A stretch of DNA of 64,000 nt from Fallopia convolvulus (GCA_964016875.1 OZ024730.1:39750795-39814794); one strand, 5' to 3'; positions 47,371 through 58,884 are shown, counted from the stretch's first letter. The notes: a model not told the origin generated them from the letters alone. Program-made: numbers and translations.

Positions 47371-47767
47371 GGATGGTCAAATTATTCGAACATATAAAAG
47401 TGAGCTAGTAACTTTTTTTTGCAATCCTTGTAAAAAAGGAAAGTCTTATATATATATATGATATATATGATAGTATAATTAAATATTCTACCGCAATTAA
47501 TTTATTTTTATATACTTTTTATTGTACATAAAATCATAGGTTGTAATTTAAAATAGCGTTACTTGCAAAATAATATTTTAAAAGGGGTACTTTTTTAACA
47601 AACCACCTTTTATAATTTCATTTAAACAACATCACATTTTATAATATAATTTGTTAAGTTGAACCATCTATAATAAAATATAGAACAAAGTGTCCTTAAT
47701 TATATATTTCATTAATTTAGAAAATCGTCCCTAATTTATTACCATTTTCTCAAATTGTCTAATATAA

Positions 47768-48355
47768 TGAGTTTGGTTCAAATAAAACAACTCATTATCC
47801 TATAAAATAAGGAGCATTTAGAGCTTTTTGATCTCTTTAATCCAAGGGTTGATATTATCGAAAATTAGGGACGAGGTGACATTTTTGTAATTTATCAAAA
47901 ATTACAAAAGTGCATCATTATGGTGAAAAAGTGCATTACTATATACCAAAAAGTGCATTACTAAACCCAAATATTTTGAATGATTGAGTTCAATCAGAGT
48001 CGAGTCAATTGGACACCTAGAATGATACACTTTTTTGGTTTAGAAATGCACTTATCGGCATTCGCAATGCACTTTTCCACAATAACGATGCACTTTTACA
48101 GTGAACCAAACATGGAGCGCGTGCCCTGCTGGCTTCATTTTTGCTTGCACTTTTTCAGCTTACTAATGTACTTTTTGTATTTAACAATGCACTTTTTCCC
48201 GATAGCGATGCACTTTTGTAATTTTCGAGAAATTACCAAATTGCCACTGCGTCCCTAAAAGGAATAGAACATCAAACATTGGATCACCTTGATCCAAGAG
48301 CTCTAAACGTTTCTTATCTTATAGGATAAGGAGTTGTTTTATTTGAACTTTACTC
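47768..48355. mobile_element. Foldback element 1 (Mutator-like MITE)
   Basis: 588 bp with long inverted arms. Outer part: TTCAAATAAAACAACTC, then TTATCCTATAAxATAAG on both arms. Flanks are CTAATATAA (47759-47767) and CTAATATAT (48356-48364), a 9-bp target duplication with one mismatch, which fits Mutator-like elements. No transposase. The interior is filled with AGTGCA/TGCACT words. Confidence 0.75.
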
Positions 48356-48364
48356 CTAATATAT

Positions 48365-49392
48365 AGGGAAAAATGCATTTAACCATCCCTTATTTCACAA
48401 CCTTTGCATTTAACCACCCCTTATATTAATTTTATCAAAAAACCACCCTTTATGTAATTTTCTTTACAAATCACCACCCAATTAACAGTTTTAGTTACGT
48501 TTATTAATTCCATAAATGACAAATTTACTTTTTTTTCTTTTTTTTTTCTTTACACACTCCTTTATTTTATTAATGGAGGTCTAGTTGTGCCCCTGTGCTC
48601 AAGAGCACCATTTAACCATCTTTTGTATTGGGATTTTGATAAAAAGGAAGACTATATAATCTTCTATTGTTTTCCCTAAAAAGTAGTAGTCAGGACAGTT
48701 TCTGATCTAAAATCTAAATCATCATATCATGAACCCGATTATGATGTTAATTAACCAAATTGATAGAGAGAAGATTGATTACAAATGTTTACAGGTAAAC
48801 ATCCCACACAAAAAAACACTATAAAGCTTCAATTGTGGTTCTTAATCTATTTTTCAATTCTATTGTGTTCAAATCAGGAAAAATTACAGATTAAACTTCG
48901 AAATCACCCAATTATAATCTCAAAACAAGATGGATAAAAATTAGAGAAAGCGGGAAGAATTTCGTCAGTGCACTGTGCATCGCCGGTTATCGCCATCTTC
49001 GATTCTTCATCTGTTGTCGACCGCTTCAAGGGAGAGATCTATTTGAGAGGGTCGGTGGAAGTGGGAGAGTGACGAAGAAGAGGGTGAGAGCATTAAGATT
49101 TGAGAAGGTCTGGTTTCACAGATCTGGGATTTCATAGATGGGGGAGATGATTGTTTTAGTAGAAGGGAGAGAGGATTGCTTTAAAAATCTATTTAATTCA
49201 TTTTTTAAATAAAATAACAATGAAGGTTAAATGGTATTTTTTGCTCTACTTAACGGAATGAGAAAGGAAAAGTTTAAAAAGGTGGTCTTTTGTAAAGGAA
49301 AGTACATAAAAGGTGGTTTTTTGATAAAATTAACATAAAGGGTGGTTAAATGCAAAGACTATGAAATAAGGGGTGGTTAAATGCAATTTCCC
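48365..49392. mobile_element. Foldback element 2 (Mutator-like MITE)
   Basis: 1028 bp. Inverted arms of about 110-130 bp (left TGCATTTAACCATCCCTTAT, right arm reversed TGCATTTAACCACCCCTTAT) and a perfect 9-bp target duplication CTAATATAT (48356-48364 and 49393-49401). The interior (about 48660-49190) is less AT-rich, with GCCGGTTATCGCCATC-type sequence, and might include captured host DNA. No open frame. Confidence 0.85.
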
Positions 49393-49396
49393 CTAA

Positions 49397-49420
49397 TATA
49401 TATATATATATATATATATT
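49397..49420. repeat. TA microsatellite
   Basis: A pure (TA)n run overlapping the end of the right target duplication of foldback element 2. Confidence 0.9.
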
Positions 49421-49421
49421 A

Positions 49422-49999
49422 ATTGGCAACTTAAAAAAAGATAAAATTACTTTTTTATCAATTTAAAAAGTTAAAATAAATATTAATTGATTTAATTAAT
49501 ATAGTATGTAAGAGATGCCTAAGAAAATAATATTTATAAATTAAATGAAAAATCTCACCTTTTAAGTATTTTTTTTGGTGATTTTTTTGAAAAAAATAAA
49601 AAGTTTGTTTTAAATATACCACGATGTTAGTTTTCTTTATATATTACAAAATTTGGGATGATTTTGTGATTTTTTAAACTAAATATGTATATGAATGAAG
49701 GATACATTGATCATTAAAATATAAAATTTCACTTAAAAAATAGAAATAGATGATTCAATTGAATAAATAATAATCACGTTTAATCCTAATATCATACTTT
49801 AATTATATTTTTTAGTTGATAGAGCAGTTTAGTTCAAATTACAGGAGTTTAATTAACTAATGGAATAAATAATAAGAATTTTTTTTTAGGTTGCTTTTTG
49901 TAGAAGCATATGGAGATTGGAATGTTAGGAGAGATTATTTGAGCAGTAGACGAATAAACATTTTATAACAAAACAAATTGTTACAGAAATAGTATCAAG
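49422..49999. other. AT-rich intergenic sequence
   Basis: No gene, repeat structure or recognisable element seen. It is downstream of the small gene at 50000-50423 and would contain its 3' UTR. Confidence 0.5.
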
Positions 50000-50028
50000 C
50001 TAAGCAGCTTTAGCTGCTGTAAATGAAA

Positions 50029-50065
<37 letters not shown>

Positions 50066-50423
50066 TACATCTACAAAAAAGCGGAAAGCCAAAGCCAGAT
50101 CTTGAGCAACGACGCCGTTTTGAGCAAGGCTGTGCATAGCAAGCACGCCCTGCGGGGTGGCCGACATAGATCTCATCCGCCTTTTCATGGTTTCCCTTCT
50201 CCGATCATGATCCTTAATCCTGCACATAAGACACCGGATCAGAACGGAACGGATCGGATCAGATCAGATCAAAGATCGATAGATAATCGGCAAATTTAAT
50301 TTAAAGGAGAGAATTCGAGATGAATTAATAAATTAATTACCGTTTGGAGAGAGGGAAGCGAGCCGAAATCGGAGATACACAGAGGGGGACGCCATGGCTG
50401 CTCAGGCTTAAGATGGATTGCAT
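50000..50423 (-). CDS. Small two-exon gene, 100-aa protein with polyaspartate run (unrecognised)
   Basis: Exon 1 is 50423-50341, exon 2 is 50219-50000, and the 121-bp intron has GT-AG ends; phases agree and give 303 nt. I chose the ATG at 50423 because it joins exon 2 in frame (CG|G, Arg). The ATG 40 bp further in would hit a stop after splicing. The N-terminal 28 residues (MQSILSLSSHGVPLCVSPIS...) are rich in Ser and Arg with no acidic residues, as in a plastid or mitochondrial transit peptide. The centre is basic and helical (RIKDHDRRRETMKRRMRSMS, QGVLAMHSLAQNGVVAQDLA). The C terminus has a run of 12 Asp encoded by a GAT repeat and ends TAAKAA. I do not recognise the family. Confidence 0.6.
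50031..50064. repeat. Trinucleotide microsatellite (CAT on plus strand) coding for Asp
   Basis: About 12 consecutive ATC/CAT units. In the minus-strand gene they read GAT, giving the polyaspartate tract, so length changes would stay in frame. Confidence 0.95.
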
Positions 50424-50714
50424 TTTTATTTTTATTTTAATTTGATTATAAGATGGAATTTAAAGGTGTGCGAAAGAAATGGGAAAAAGAAGGAAGTTGA
50501 AGTATTATTTATGATGGAGTATTATGGAGAAGATTTTTGTAGTCGTCGGTCGGGGCCGTATGGATTGGAATGGAAGATTTTTGTGCAATGGGTTAAGGCG
50601 TGCGCGGTACCCAATTTGCACACGCACATCACGTGTGAACATCAATTTTCTGAATCCTCGTTTAACCATTCTGGTTTTGCAGCCTAATTCCTAGTATTCA
50701 ATTGCCGGTTTTTA

Positions 50715-50791
50715 GTTGTATTGTAAAGTCCTTTTTTAAATTAAGGGAAATTATGGTTGTATTGTAAAGTCCTTTTTTAAATTAACGGAAA
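50715..50791. repeat. 41-bp tandem duplication
   Basis: GTTGTATTGTAAAGTCC... occurs at 50715 and again at 50756 with one or two changes. The second copy runs directly into the Helitron end at 50792. Confidence 0.9.
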
Positions 50792-51887
50792 CTAGTTGAA
50801 ACCCCCGTGATATTCACGGGATAATTTTACTAAAAAAAATTCTACGATATTAATTTAAAATATATACTAAATATATTTATATAATATCATACTAAATTAT
50901 GCAATAGACAAATTATTATTTTTAGATTGTACTCCATATTTTAATTTAATATATTTTTTAAATATTTTTCCATTATTTGTGAAGATCTAATATGAAAAAT
51001 ATCATCTTATAGGAATTTATGTATACAAAAATTTTATAAATATGTTATCTATGGTAGTAAAGTAATACACAATTCATAGATAGAAAATTACATACATAAA
51101 AAATTATATAAACATGTTATCTATTTAGTATATATAACAAGAATACTATAAGTTGTTACAAAATTTATTAAAAATATAATTTTACATTAATTTATTTAAA
51201 AATGCCACGTGGCGCAAATTTTACGTATTGTCTTTCATTCCAAGGCATAACTTTGGGTTCTGCTTTATAATGTACTAGTTGTCCCCGTCGTTCCCTGCAC
51301 GACTATGAATCAATATTATTTTAGATATACTATAAGAAAGATATTAATAAATAAAAATATAATATAAATAATAATTGTGAATTGATGATTTGTATAAATT
51401 GTAAAAAAAAGCCTAATTCTAGATTAAAGATTTTGATAACAAAAATGAAAATAATGGGACATTTAATATGGATTAGCAAATAAAATTGACTTGACATATT
51501 ATAGGATAAGATCTCGGTATATATTATAGGATAAGATCTCGGTATATATTTATATTATATGATAAGATCTCGATATATATTTATATGAGTGTTTTTTGGT
51601 AGATTATATTGGAGAGTTGTTAGGATCATAAAGATATGGTAAAAATATTTTTATATGTAAATTATGTAGCAATATTATTTGTACATAATATATGAGTGAC
51701 ATGGAAAATTTTTGACATGTGTACTATGACATGGAATATTTATAAAGACGTCTAAATTTTAAGAAAATGACACGTGTAAAAATATGAGGTGGCTTAATAT
51801 AGGATCGACATGTGGCGAAATCCTAGGTGGCGTAATGAGAAGGCTCCAAACCTTATTGCTTTTATATATATAGTAGATTAGAGTAGA
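50792..51887 (-). mobile_element. Helitron A (non-autonomous), interrupted by Helitron B
   Basis: On the minus strand it starts TCTACTCTAA (51887-51878), is interrupted by Helitron B, resumes TACATTATAAAGCAG at 51274 and ends with CTAG (50795-50792). The end is preceded by a perfect 7-bp hairpin, CCCGTGA/TCACGGG with a 3-nt loop (50820-50804). Host A at 51888 and T at 50791 fit the A^T target. Own length is 493 bp and there is no Rep/helicase, so it depended on another Helitron. Confidence 0.8.
51275..51877 (-). mobile_element. Helitron B (non-autonomous), nested in Helitron A
   Basis: 603 bp. Minus-strand 5' end TCTACTATATATATAAAAGC (starting at 51877), 3' end CTAG (51278-51275), between A (51878) and T (51274). 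The terminal hairpin is degraded (CGTGCAGGGAACGACG). Both Helitrons share the 5' TCTACT and an internal CCACGTGGC/CCACATGTCG-type word, so they are one family. Confidence 0.78.
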
Positions 51888-51894
51888 TTATGGA

Positions 51895-52839
51895 GGGTCC
51901 CTGAGTTTGTTGCTTTTTCAGGTGGTACTTTAAAAAAAAAAAGTTATTTCTAATAGTATTGCCGAACTTTTAAAAAAGTCCAGCTTGTATCCTTAATACT
52001 CATTACTTTGCTTTTTTATTAACTTCCTCCGTTTGAATAGCTTATAGTTCTGTTAATTTTTTTCAAAGCCCATAAATTCTAAAGATTTTCTCACAAAATC
52101 CACCCATCTCTTAAATACCCCATCTATAAACACAAAGTCTTCAATATATTCACATAATCCACCCATCTATGTAATGGTTTGTATCTTGCAAGAAATGAAA
52201 ATTTCGGTTTCACATCACAAATTCCTTTTCAGATTACTTGTTTTGATTTTTTTTTATCAGGCACCTAGAAATATAATTGAGCTTGCGCACAATCAATTTA
52301 TATGTGCTTAATTATGTGCTACTACATTATTTGGTCTACTAAAATTTGTTCAATTAAACTCTTACATTGAATGAAGTTCCCCGCATTTTAATGATTGCAT
52401 TAGCTCTAATAGATGCAAACATTTATCATCTACCTCAAATCCCTATTCTAACTTTAATATTTGAGATGCTAAAGTCCTCCATTGTTGAACAAATTGGATT
52501 GGCATGAAGAAATTTCAAATCCATGCTAAATTATACAAAAACTCCATAAAAGACAAGTATATTTCATTACTTATATTGGCTAATTACACCAACGAATAAA
52601 AAAAAGCTCAAAAGTCACTCATGAGATAAAATGTATTGCTCAAAAGTCATTCATGAATTTTGGAAGAAAAGCTTTGGGATTTCTAGGCTTTGAGGAACAT
52701 GGACAAAGCCTTTCAAACGGAGGAAGTTAATAAAAAAACAAAGAAATGAGCATTACGGCTATGGGCCAGATTTTTTTACAAGTTCGGGGTACATCAAGAA
52801 TTAACTTTTTTGTAGGGCACTAATGTGAACCCGTTTTCG
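51895..52839. mobile_element. Foldback element 3
   Basis: About 945 bp with inverted arms of roughly 150-200 bp. An exact 20-bp match, ATTAACTTCCTCCGTTTGAA, lies at 52018-52037 and inverted at 52712-52731. Outer parts (GGGTCCCTGAGTTTG left) are more diverged. No coding capacity; target duplication not clear. Confidence 0.7.
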
Positions 52840-53460
52840 GATTCACCGTTGGATCTTTGTCTTGGACTCGTAGTTGGTCTCACGAAGGCGGAAGCAATAT
52901 ATTTGAGGCAAGAAGCCTAGAATCAAGAGAGAAGTCAGAGTGTAGTAATGAGAGGGCTCGAATTAAAGGGAGAACACTAGAGAGGAAGAGAGATTTGAGG
53001 GGTGACGCCTAATAATGAGAGTATGGGATAATTCCGGATCGTTATATTATTCAATCAAGCGTAAATAACATAGAGGGGGTGACTCCTTTATATAGAGGAG
53101 ATCCACTAGAAACCCTAGGGAGCGGGGCGGCTAGGGCAAAGTGTGCAAATGAGCCCAAAGCCAGCCCAACTCCATAAAAGACTACTATAACAAGCAACAC
53201 ATCAAAACTAGAATGTTTTATAAAGGAAAGGTAATAAAAATAGTAGAAAATAGATAGTGGTCACGGTGGCCTAGTCGCGAGACGCGACACGTCGGTGTGC
53301 CAACGGCGTGGGCACAAGGTATGTCGCAGGCCGCTGTGTGCGACGCGACATGACCTGGCGCGCACGAGAACCTCATGGGCCGACGCCGGGGTGGCTCGGT
53401 AGGGGCGTGGTCCGAGGTGAGGTCCTAGACGCCGAGTGACGGACTGATGTGGTATAAATA
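52840..53460 (-). repeat. LTR-like fragment with promoter
   Basis: On the minus strand: a GC-rich part (53445-53265), CCTAGGGTTTC, a TATATAAAGG box near 53095, then a leader with CTCTCTTCCTCTCT and CTCTCATTACTACACTCTGA up to 52840. The arrangement is that of a copia-type LTR with its transcribed leader. Paired LTR and ends were not found. Confidence 0.45.
53265..53445. other. GC-rich block
   Basis: About 180 bp rich in CGCGAC, GCGACGCG and GGCGCGC words, including GTCGCGAGACGCGAC-like inverted words. It is sharply different from the AT-rich surroundings. No open frame of interest. Confidence 0.7.
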
Positions 53461-53912
53461 ATTCTAAAAATACTTTATTAAACTTAGGGGTACCATACGA
53501 AATTTTCCTTAAATTAATAAATGTCCTAACATGATAACATCGACTTTATTTTATAATTTACAAATAATTCTAAGAAAATAATTTATTAAAGTAACATAAA
53601 TTAATTTATACTCCATTGTAGAAGTTGTGTTTTCTAATGTAGGAGTAGGGAAAGCATTTGATATAACTAGTGAGTGACATATTATATGTATATAAGTTTT
53701 ATACTATGTGTGCATTACTGTCATACTATGTGTGCATCATTTTAAACACTGGTCACCATCTAGAAATGTCACTATTCTCTTGACTTCCAAGAACCCATTA
53801 GCCACGCTCCTCTCCATTATCTCCAGCAACTAAGTCTTGCCATAGTTTAGGAGTTGCGATCTTTTCCATAAGTGAAGTACCGAGTGGTTGCCCATCTTTC
53901 TCATTATCCACT
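53461..53912. other. Unassigned between LTR-like fragment and copia LTR
   Basis: AT-rich to about 53750. The minus strand at 53912-53760 reads without stops for about 40 codons (KIATPKLWQDLVAGDNGEER) and may be a remnant of a copia leader or gag, which I do not recognise. Two TACTATGTGTGCAT words repeat near 53705 and 53727. Confidence 0.3.
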
Positions 53913-54559
53913 TGTAGGGTTTTTAGATGCGTATAAGCGGAATTTCAGAAACAATTTCTTGCACCTAAACATGGATCCAAAGCATTCTTGATTAGAGATA
54001 AAATTAGGGTTAGTAGAATATCTCTTGATGCGTGAAAAGGGTTCTTCCTTCGAAAGAAAAAGCCTCAATTGTGACTTCTCTAATCAGTCCACACGAGTAC
54101 GGGATCGGGATCTCCTTCGCTTCCGATTGCTAGATCGAAGTGCCAAAGACTAGAAAAAGTGGAAGAAGAGAGCTTTTCTTTCTTACCTAAAAACTTCTGA
54201 AATCCTAGATCTCTTCTTCCCTTTAAAGGCCTTATATATTTATTTCCCCAAATAAATATATCCTTTAAATTCTCAATAATATCTAACATATTTATTGATA
54301 ATTAACTCTTTTCTTATTGGACTAAGACCCTATGTCTGACAAAGACTTTCAGCCCGCTGATCCAACCCGTCAACTCAATGTGTGTGACCTCATAGGACCC
54401 GTTTATAATAGTTATGGATTAAACTATTTAACCCATTAATCGTATTTGGTTTCTATAAAAACACTACAACTCCTAAAATAAATGGATTGAATGTCTCTAT
54501 CAATCGTCCTATTCCATGTTCGGTAATTGCAACTTTTATTAAAGGACACAATTCCTTCA
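53913..54559 (-). repeat. 3' LTR of copia element 2
   Basis: 647 bp on the minus strand, TGAAGGAATTGTG... to CCCTACA, preceded in the sense direction by GGACAAGTGGGAGAT (polypurine tract). A TATATAAGG box lies near 54235. The boundaries are inferred from TG/CA and the tract; no second LTR is in the window. Confidence 0.6.
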
Positions 54560-55393
54560 ATCTCCCACTTGTCCTTGAAAACAAGTGTGCAATTTTAAGA
54601 TACATTTGTCTCTTAATGTCTTACTTGATGATATGGTGACATTCATATCTCTCGTCAAATATGTTTCTTGAATACCTATGTTTGAACTATCAAATAACGA
54701 ATGATTACAATTAATCCATTCGAGCATGGCCATGCATTTTCTAGTTCTAGCTCTTCAAGTGGCCTAGACACCATTCCATTTCATGCATCAATGTATACAT
54801 GAATAAGGAGGACTTTACCAATCTTGTATGACTATGGCTCCCACTCAACTTTTGGCAATCCCAATAATTGCTTTTATAACCCCCTTTTACGGAGAGCATT
54901 TAACAATATCAAAGACATACCAATCATCAACTAGAAAACATAACATACTCATGTTTAAGGAATCCACCAAACATGGTTCACCTTAAAAAACTCTACGATC
55001 CCTTTTGAAGAGTCTTAAGGTTGGTTTGTCCGATATGTATCATCCATACATATCTATGTAATTGACTGGACATCTCTATGTCCTTATAGCACATGAAACC
55101 TTGAGCTATCAGTCAATGTACAATATAGCTATAAATGAAATCAGCTATGTCCTATTTGATGACTCAAACTATGGATGTGCAGTAATTCATAAATGTAGTA
55201 CACCTGATGGGGTTTCATTCACCAAAACACTTAATGTGAGCCCATTTACGAACTATGAATTATTCGGACATATTATTCAATATTAATTAATATAATGTAT
55301 AAATAAGAATGAAATATCATATATATTATCATAAAGTCAAACATAAACAAGAGTCCAACACTCTAAGCAGAAATAATGTAATACAAAATAATC
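54560..55393 (-). other. 3' non-coding region of copia element 2
   Basis: Lies between the pol stop and the polypurine tract. No sense-strand ORF. A 74-codon ORF on the plus strand (55062-55286) lies antisense here; it has no recognised domain. Confidence 0.5.
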
Positions 55394-58357
55394 TCACAAC
55401 CATTCACCATTGTGTTTGAGACCCTTAGCCCTATTGTGACTATCATGCTTAGCCCTAGGCATAGGCTTAGTCAAAGGATCTGCAATATTGTCATCTGTAT
55501 GCACCTTACACATCTTGATGTTACCTTCAACAACTATGTGTCGAATAAGATGATACTTCCTCATAACATGTCTAGATTTGAAGTTTGAACTTGGTTCCTT
55601 GGCTTGGGCTATGGCACCATTGTTGTCACAATAGATGTCAATATGCCCAGAAATACTAGGAATAATGCCAAGCTCGTCTAGAAACTTCCTTATCCAAACA
55701 ACCTCTTTCGCAGCTTCACTAGCAGCGATATACTCGGCCTCAGTCGTAGAATCAGCTACTGTATCTTACTTAGAGCTCTTCCAGCTCACAACTCTTCCAT
55801 TAAGGATGAAGACATATCCCAATTGAGACTCAAAGCCATCTCGGTCAGTCTAGAAGCTAGGATCAGTATATCCTTTAACGACTAAATTATCATCACCACC
55901 ATATACTAAGAAATCATCCTTGGTTCTTCTCAAGTACTTTAGGATGTTCTTAGTTGCACACCAATGTGCCTCTCCTGGATTTGATTGATATCTGCTACAC
56001 ATGCTCAAAGCAAATGCAACATCAGGACGTGTACATACCATGGCATACATGATAGATCCTATAGCAGAAGCATAAGGAATCTTACTCATTTTATCAAGCT
56101 CAACAGGTGTTCTAGGACATTGCTTCTTGCTTAGATTTATGCCATGTTGTATGGGCAAAACCCCTTCTTGGAATTCTGTATATTGAATCTGTCAAGAACC
56201 ATATCTATATAAGTTCCTTGACATAATCCAAGCAATCTCTTAGATCTATCCCTATAGATTTTTATTCCAAGTATGTACCCTGCCTCTCCCAAGTCTTTCA
56301 TTGAGAAACATTTCTTCAGCCATTCCTTAACGGACTCTAGCATTGGAATGTCATTCCCAATAAGCAGTATGTCATCCACATACAAGACTAAGATAGCCAC
56401 CTTACTCCCACTAAACTTCTTGTATACACAAGGATCTTCTTCACACCTGATGAAATCAAACTCTTTGATCTTTTCATCAAAACGAAGATTCCAACTCCTA
56501 GATGCTTACTTAAGCCCATAGATAGATCTCTTAAGCTTACACACCTTCCCAGCTTGATTTGGATCCTCAAAACCCTCTGGTTGTGTCATATACACATCCT
56601 CTTCCAAAATACCATTCAGATGAGCGGTTTTAACATCCATTTGCCAAATCTCATAATAATAATAAGTGGTAATAGCTAGGATTATCCTTATGGATCTAAT
56701 CATGACAACTGGTGAAAATGTTTCATCATAGTCAATATCATGAATCTGTTTAAAACCTTTAGCAACTAATCTTGCTTTGTATACAGATACATTTCCATTT
56801 TTGTCAGTCTTAAGTTTTAAAACCCATTTGCATCCAATGGGTTTTACCCCATCTGGCAAATCTGTCAAGTCCCAGACTTGATTTTCAAACATGGAATCCA
56901 TTTCAGATTTCATAGCCTCAAGCCATTTCTTGGAGTCTGGACCCGTCGTTGCTTGTTTATAGGTAGCAGGCTCACCATGTTCTAACATTAGAACATCAAG
57001 GCTTTCGGTCAAGATGAAATCATCATATCGTCTTGGATGAAACCTTTGCCTGTTTGATCTACGTAGGAGTTCAACTGGTTCAACAATTGGGATTTCAACA
57101 TTTTCCACAACTATTTGTGGATCTGCTTCTTGAGGAATTTTTCCAGGTTCTTGGATAACATCAGATCCTTGGCCTTCAAACAAATCCATCTCATCCTCGA
57201 TATCAACTATGTTATCCTGTTGTTGTGTTTGTTGCTTTTCATTAAGAACCGGTTCAAGATGAATATTTCTCCCACTTGACTTTTTGGAAATAAACTCTCT
57301 TTCCAAAAAGACACTATCCCTTGCAACAAACACCTTTTGTGCAGTGGGATTGTTGAAATAATATCCAAAACTACCTTTAGGATATCCTATAAAATAGCAT
57401 TTGTCTGATTTAGGTGCAAGCTTATCAGTTTTTAAACGCTTTACATAAGCTTCACACCCCCATATTTTCAGAAAAGACAACTTTGGAACTTTTCCAGTCC
57501 ATATCTCATATGGGGTCTTGTCTACAGTCCTTGATGGAGTCCTGTTTAGTGTAAATACAACAGTCGTGAGCGCATATCCCCAAAAGGATACAGGAAGGTC
57601 AGCAAAACTCATCATAGATCGAACCATGTCCAACAAGGTCCTGTTTCTTCTTTCAGACACACCATTCAATTGTGGTGTCCCTGGAGTAGACAATTGTGTT
57701 ACAATCCCACAATTTTTCAAATGCTGATCAAATTCATGGCTTAAGTATTCACCACCACGATCGGATCGAAGTGCTTTTATCCTTTTGCCAGTTTGAGTCT
57801 CTACTTCATTTTGGAATTCCTTGAACTTTTCAAAGGCTTCAGATTTATGTGACATAAGATAAATATACCCATTTTTTCTCATGTCATCAGTAAATGTAAT
57901 AAAAATATCTATAGCCACCTCTAGCTTCTGTACTCATTGGCCCACATACATCAGTATGTATTATGGCCAAAAGTTCATTAGCCCTTTCATTTGTTCCTTT
58001 GAAAGGTGACCTTGTCATCTTGCCCATCAAGCATGATTCACATAAATCAATAGCTTCACAATCCATATCTTTTAGAATTCCATCTTTATGGAACTTCTTC
58101 ATGCAATTCAAGCTAATGTGACCTAAACGACAATGCCATAGATAGGACTCACTCAAACAATTTGATTTTTGCCTTTTTGTATTAATGTTATACGATTCTG
58201 ATTTGAGATCTAATACAAAAAGTCCATTAACCATTGGAGCACAAGCATAGAAGATTCCATTCTTAAAAACAGACATACTTCCATTCTTAATATCAAACTC
58301 AAATCCTTCAGAATGTACTTGAAACTGAAACAAGGTTTTTAGTACTAGTAGGAACAA
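55394..58357 (-). pseudogene. Copia element 2 pol: GAG-pre-integrase, integrase, RT, RNase H
   Basis: Sense order: ESYLWHCRLGHISLNCMKKF and CESCLMGKMTRSPFKG (HHCC, 58230-57990); integrase core with all three acidic residues readable (HTDVCGPM; ALRSDRGGEY; VSERRNRTLL); RT with RLVAKGFKQIHDIDYDETFS and intact LYVDDILLIG (near 56370); RNase H ending STTEAEYIAASEAAKEVVWI, HVMRKYHLIRHIVVEGNIKM and a natural TGA at 55396-55394. Breaks are a frameshift near 57900, a stop near 56506, one near 56150 and a few in RNase H. The 470-codon frame 57918-56506 is open. Less decayed than the Tto1-like copy. Confidence 0.92.
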
Positions 58358-58760
58358 AATAACAATTACTTAGTTCTAAAACTAAACCAAAAGGTAAAAA
58401 TAGACTAAAATCTCCTACGGTAAGCGCAACAACTCTTGCTCCATTTCCAACGCGAAGGTCTATTTCTCCTTTCTCCAACTGCCTCCTACTTCTTAGTCCC
58501 TACACATTTGAATAATGTGAGAACCACATCCGGTATCTAATACTCAAGTAGTAGCATTGGTTGTTAAAATTTCAATAACATTGATACCTGAACTCACAAT
58601 TCCATTCTTCTTGTCCTCCAAGTACTTGGGACAATTCCTCTTTCAGTGTCCTTTAGCCTTGCAGTAGAAGCAATCATGGTCACTAGCAACCTTTGGCTTT
58701 TCACCTCCCTTGGGTTTAGCAACTTGCTTGCCTTTCCCTTGGATATGTGATGAGGTATTT
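58358..58760 (-). pseudogene. Copia element 2 gag end and protease
   Basis: The zinc knuckle reads CFYCKAKGH*KRNC (58680-58635), with a stop inside it. The protease follows with LDTGCGSHYSN (near 58530) after another stop. Sequence upstream of about 58760 no longer matches gag, so the 5' part of the element is missing. Confidence 0.8.
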
Positions 58761-58884
58761 TTCAGTTGTTTACCTATCAAAGAATCCTAACTTAACCAAT
58801 CTGAGTAGAATGGTAAACAAGGGTCGATCCCACAGAGACTCGTGTATGAATTTTATTACTTAAGTGCCAAGTAACTATGAAAGA

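Noticed and set aside
47980..48258. 92-codon plus-strand ORF with repeated Met-His-Phe
   Set aside because: Produced by the repeated TGCACTTTT words in foldback element 1.
50341..50394. ATG beginning MASPSVYLRF as the start of the small gene
   Set aside because: After splicing at the only good donor it runs out of frame and stops; the ATG at 50423 joins exon 2 in frame.
53760..53912. Coding-like minus-strand stretch of about 40 codons
   Set aside because: No known family recognised and too short to call; recorded only as unassigned.
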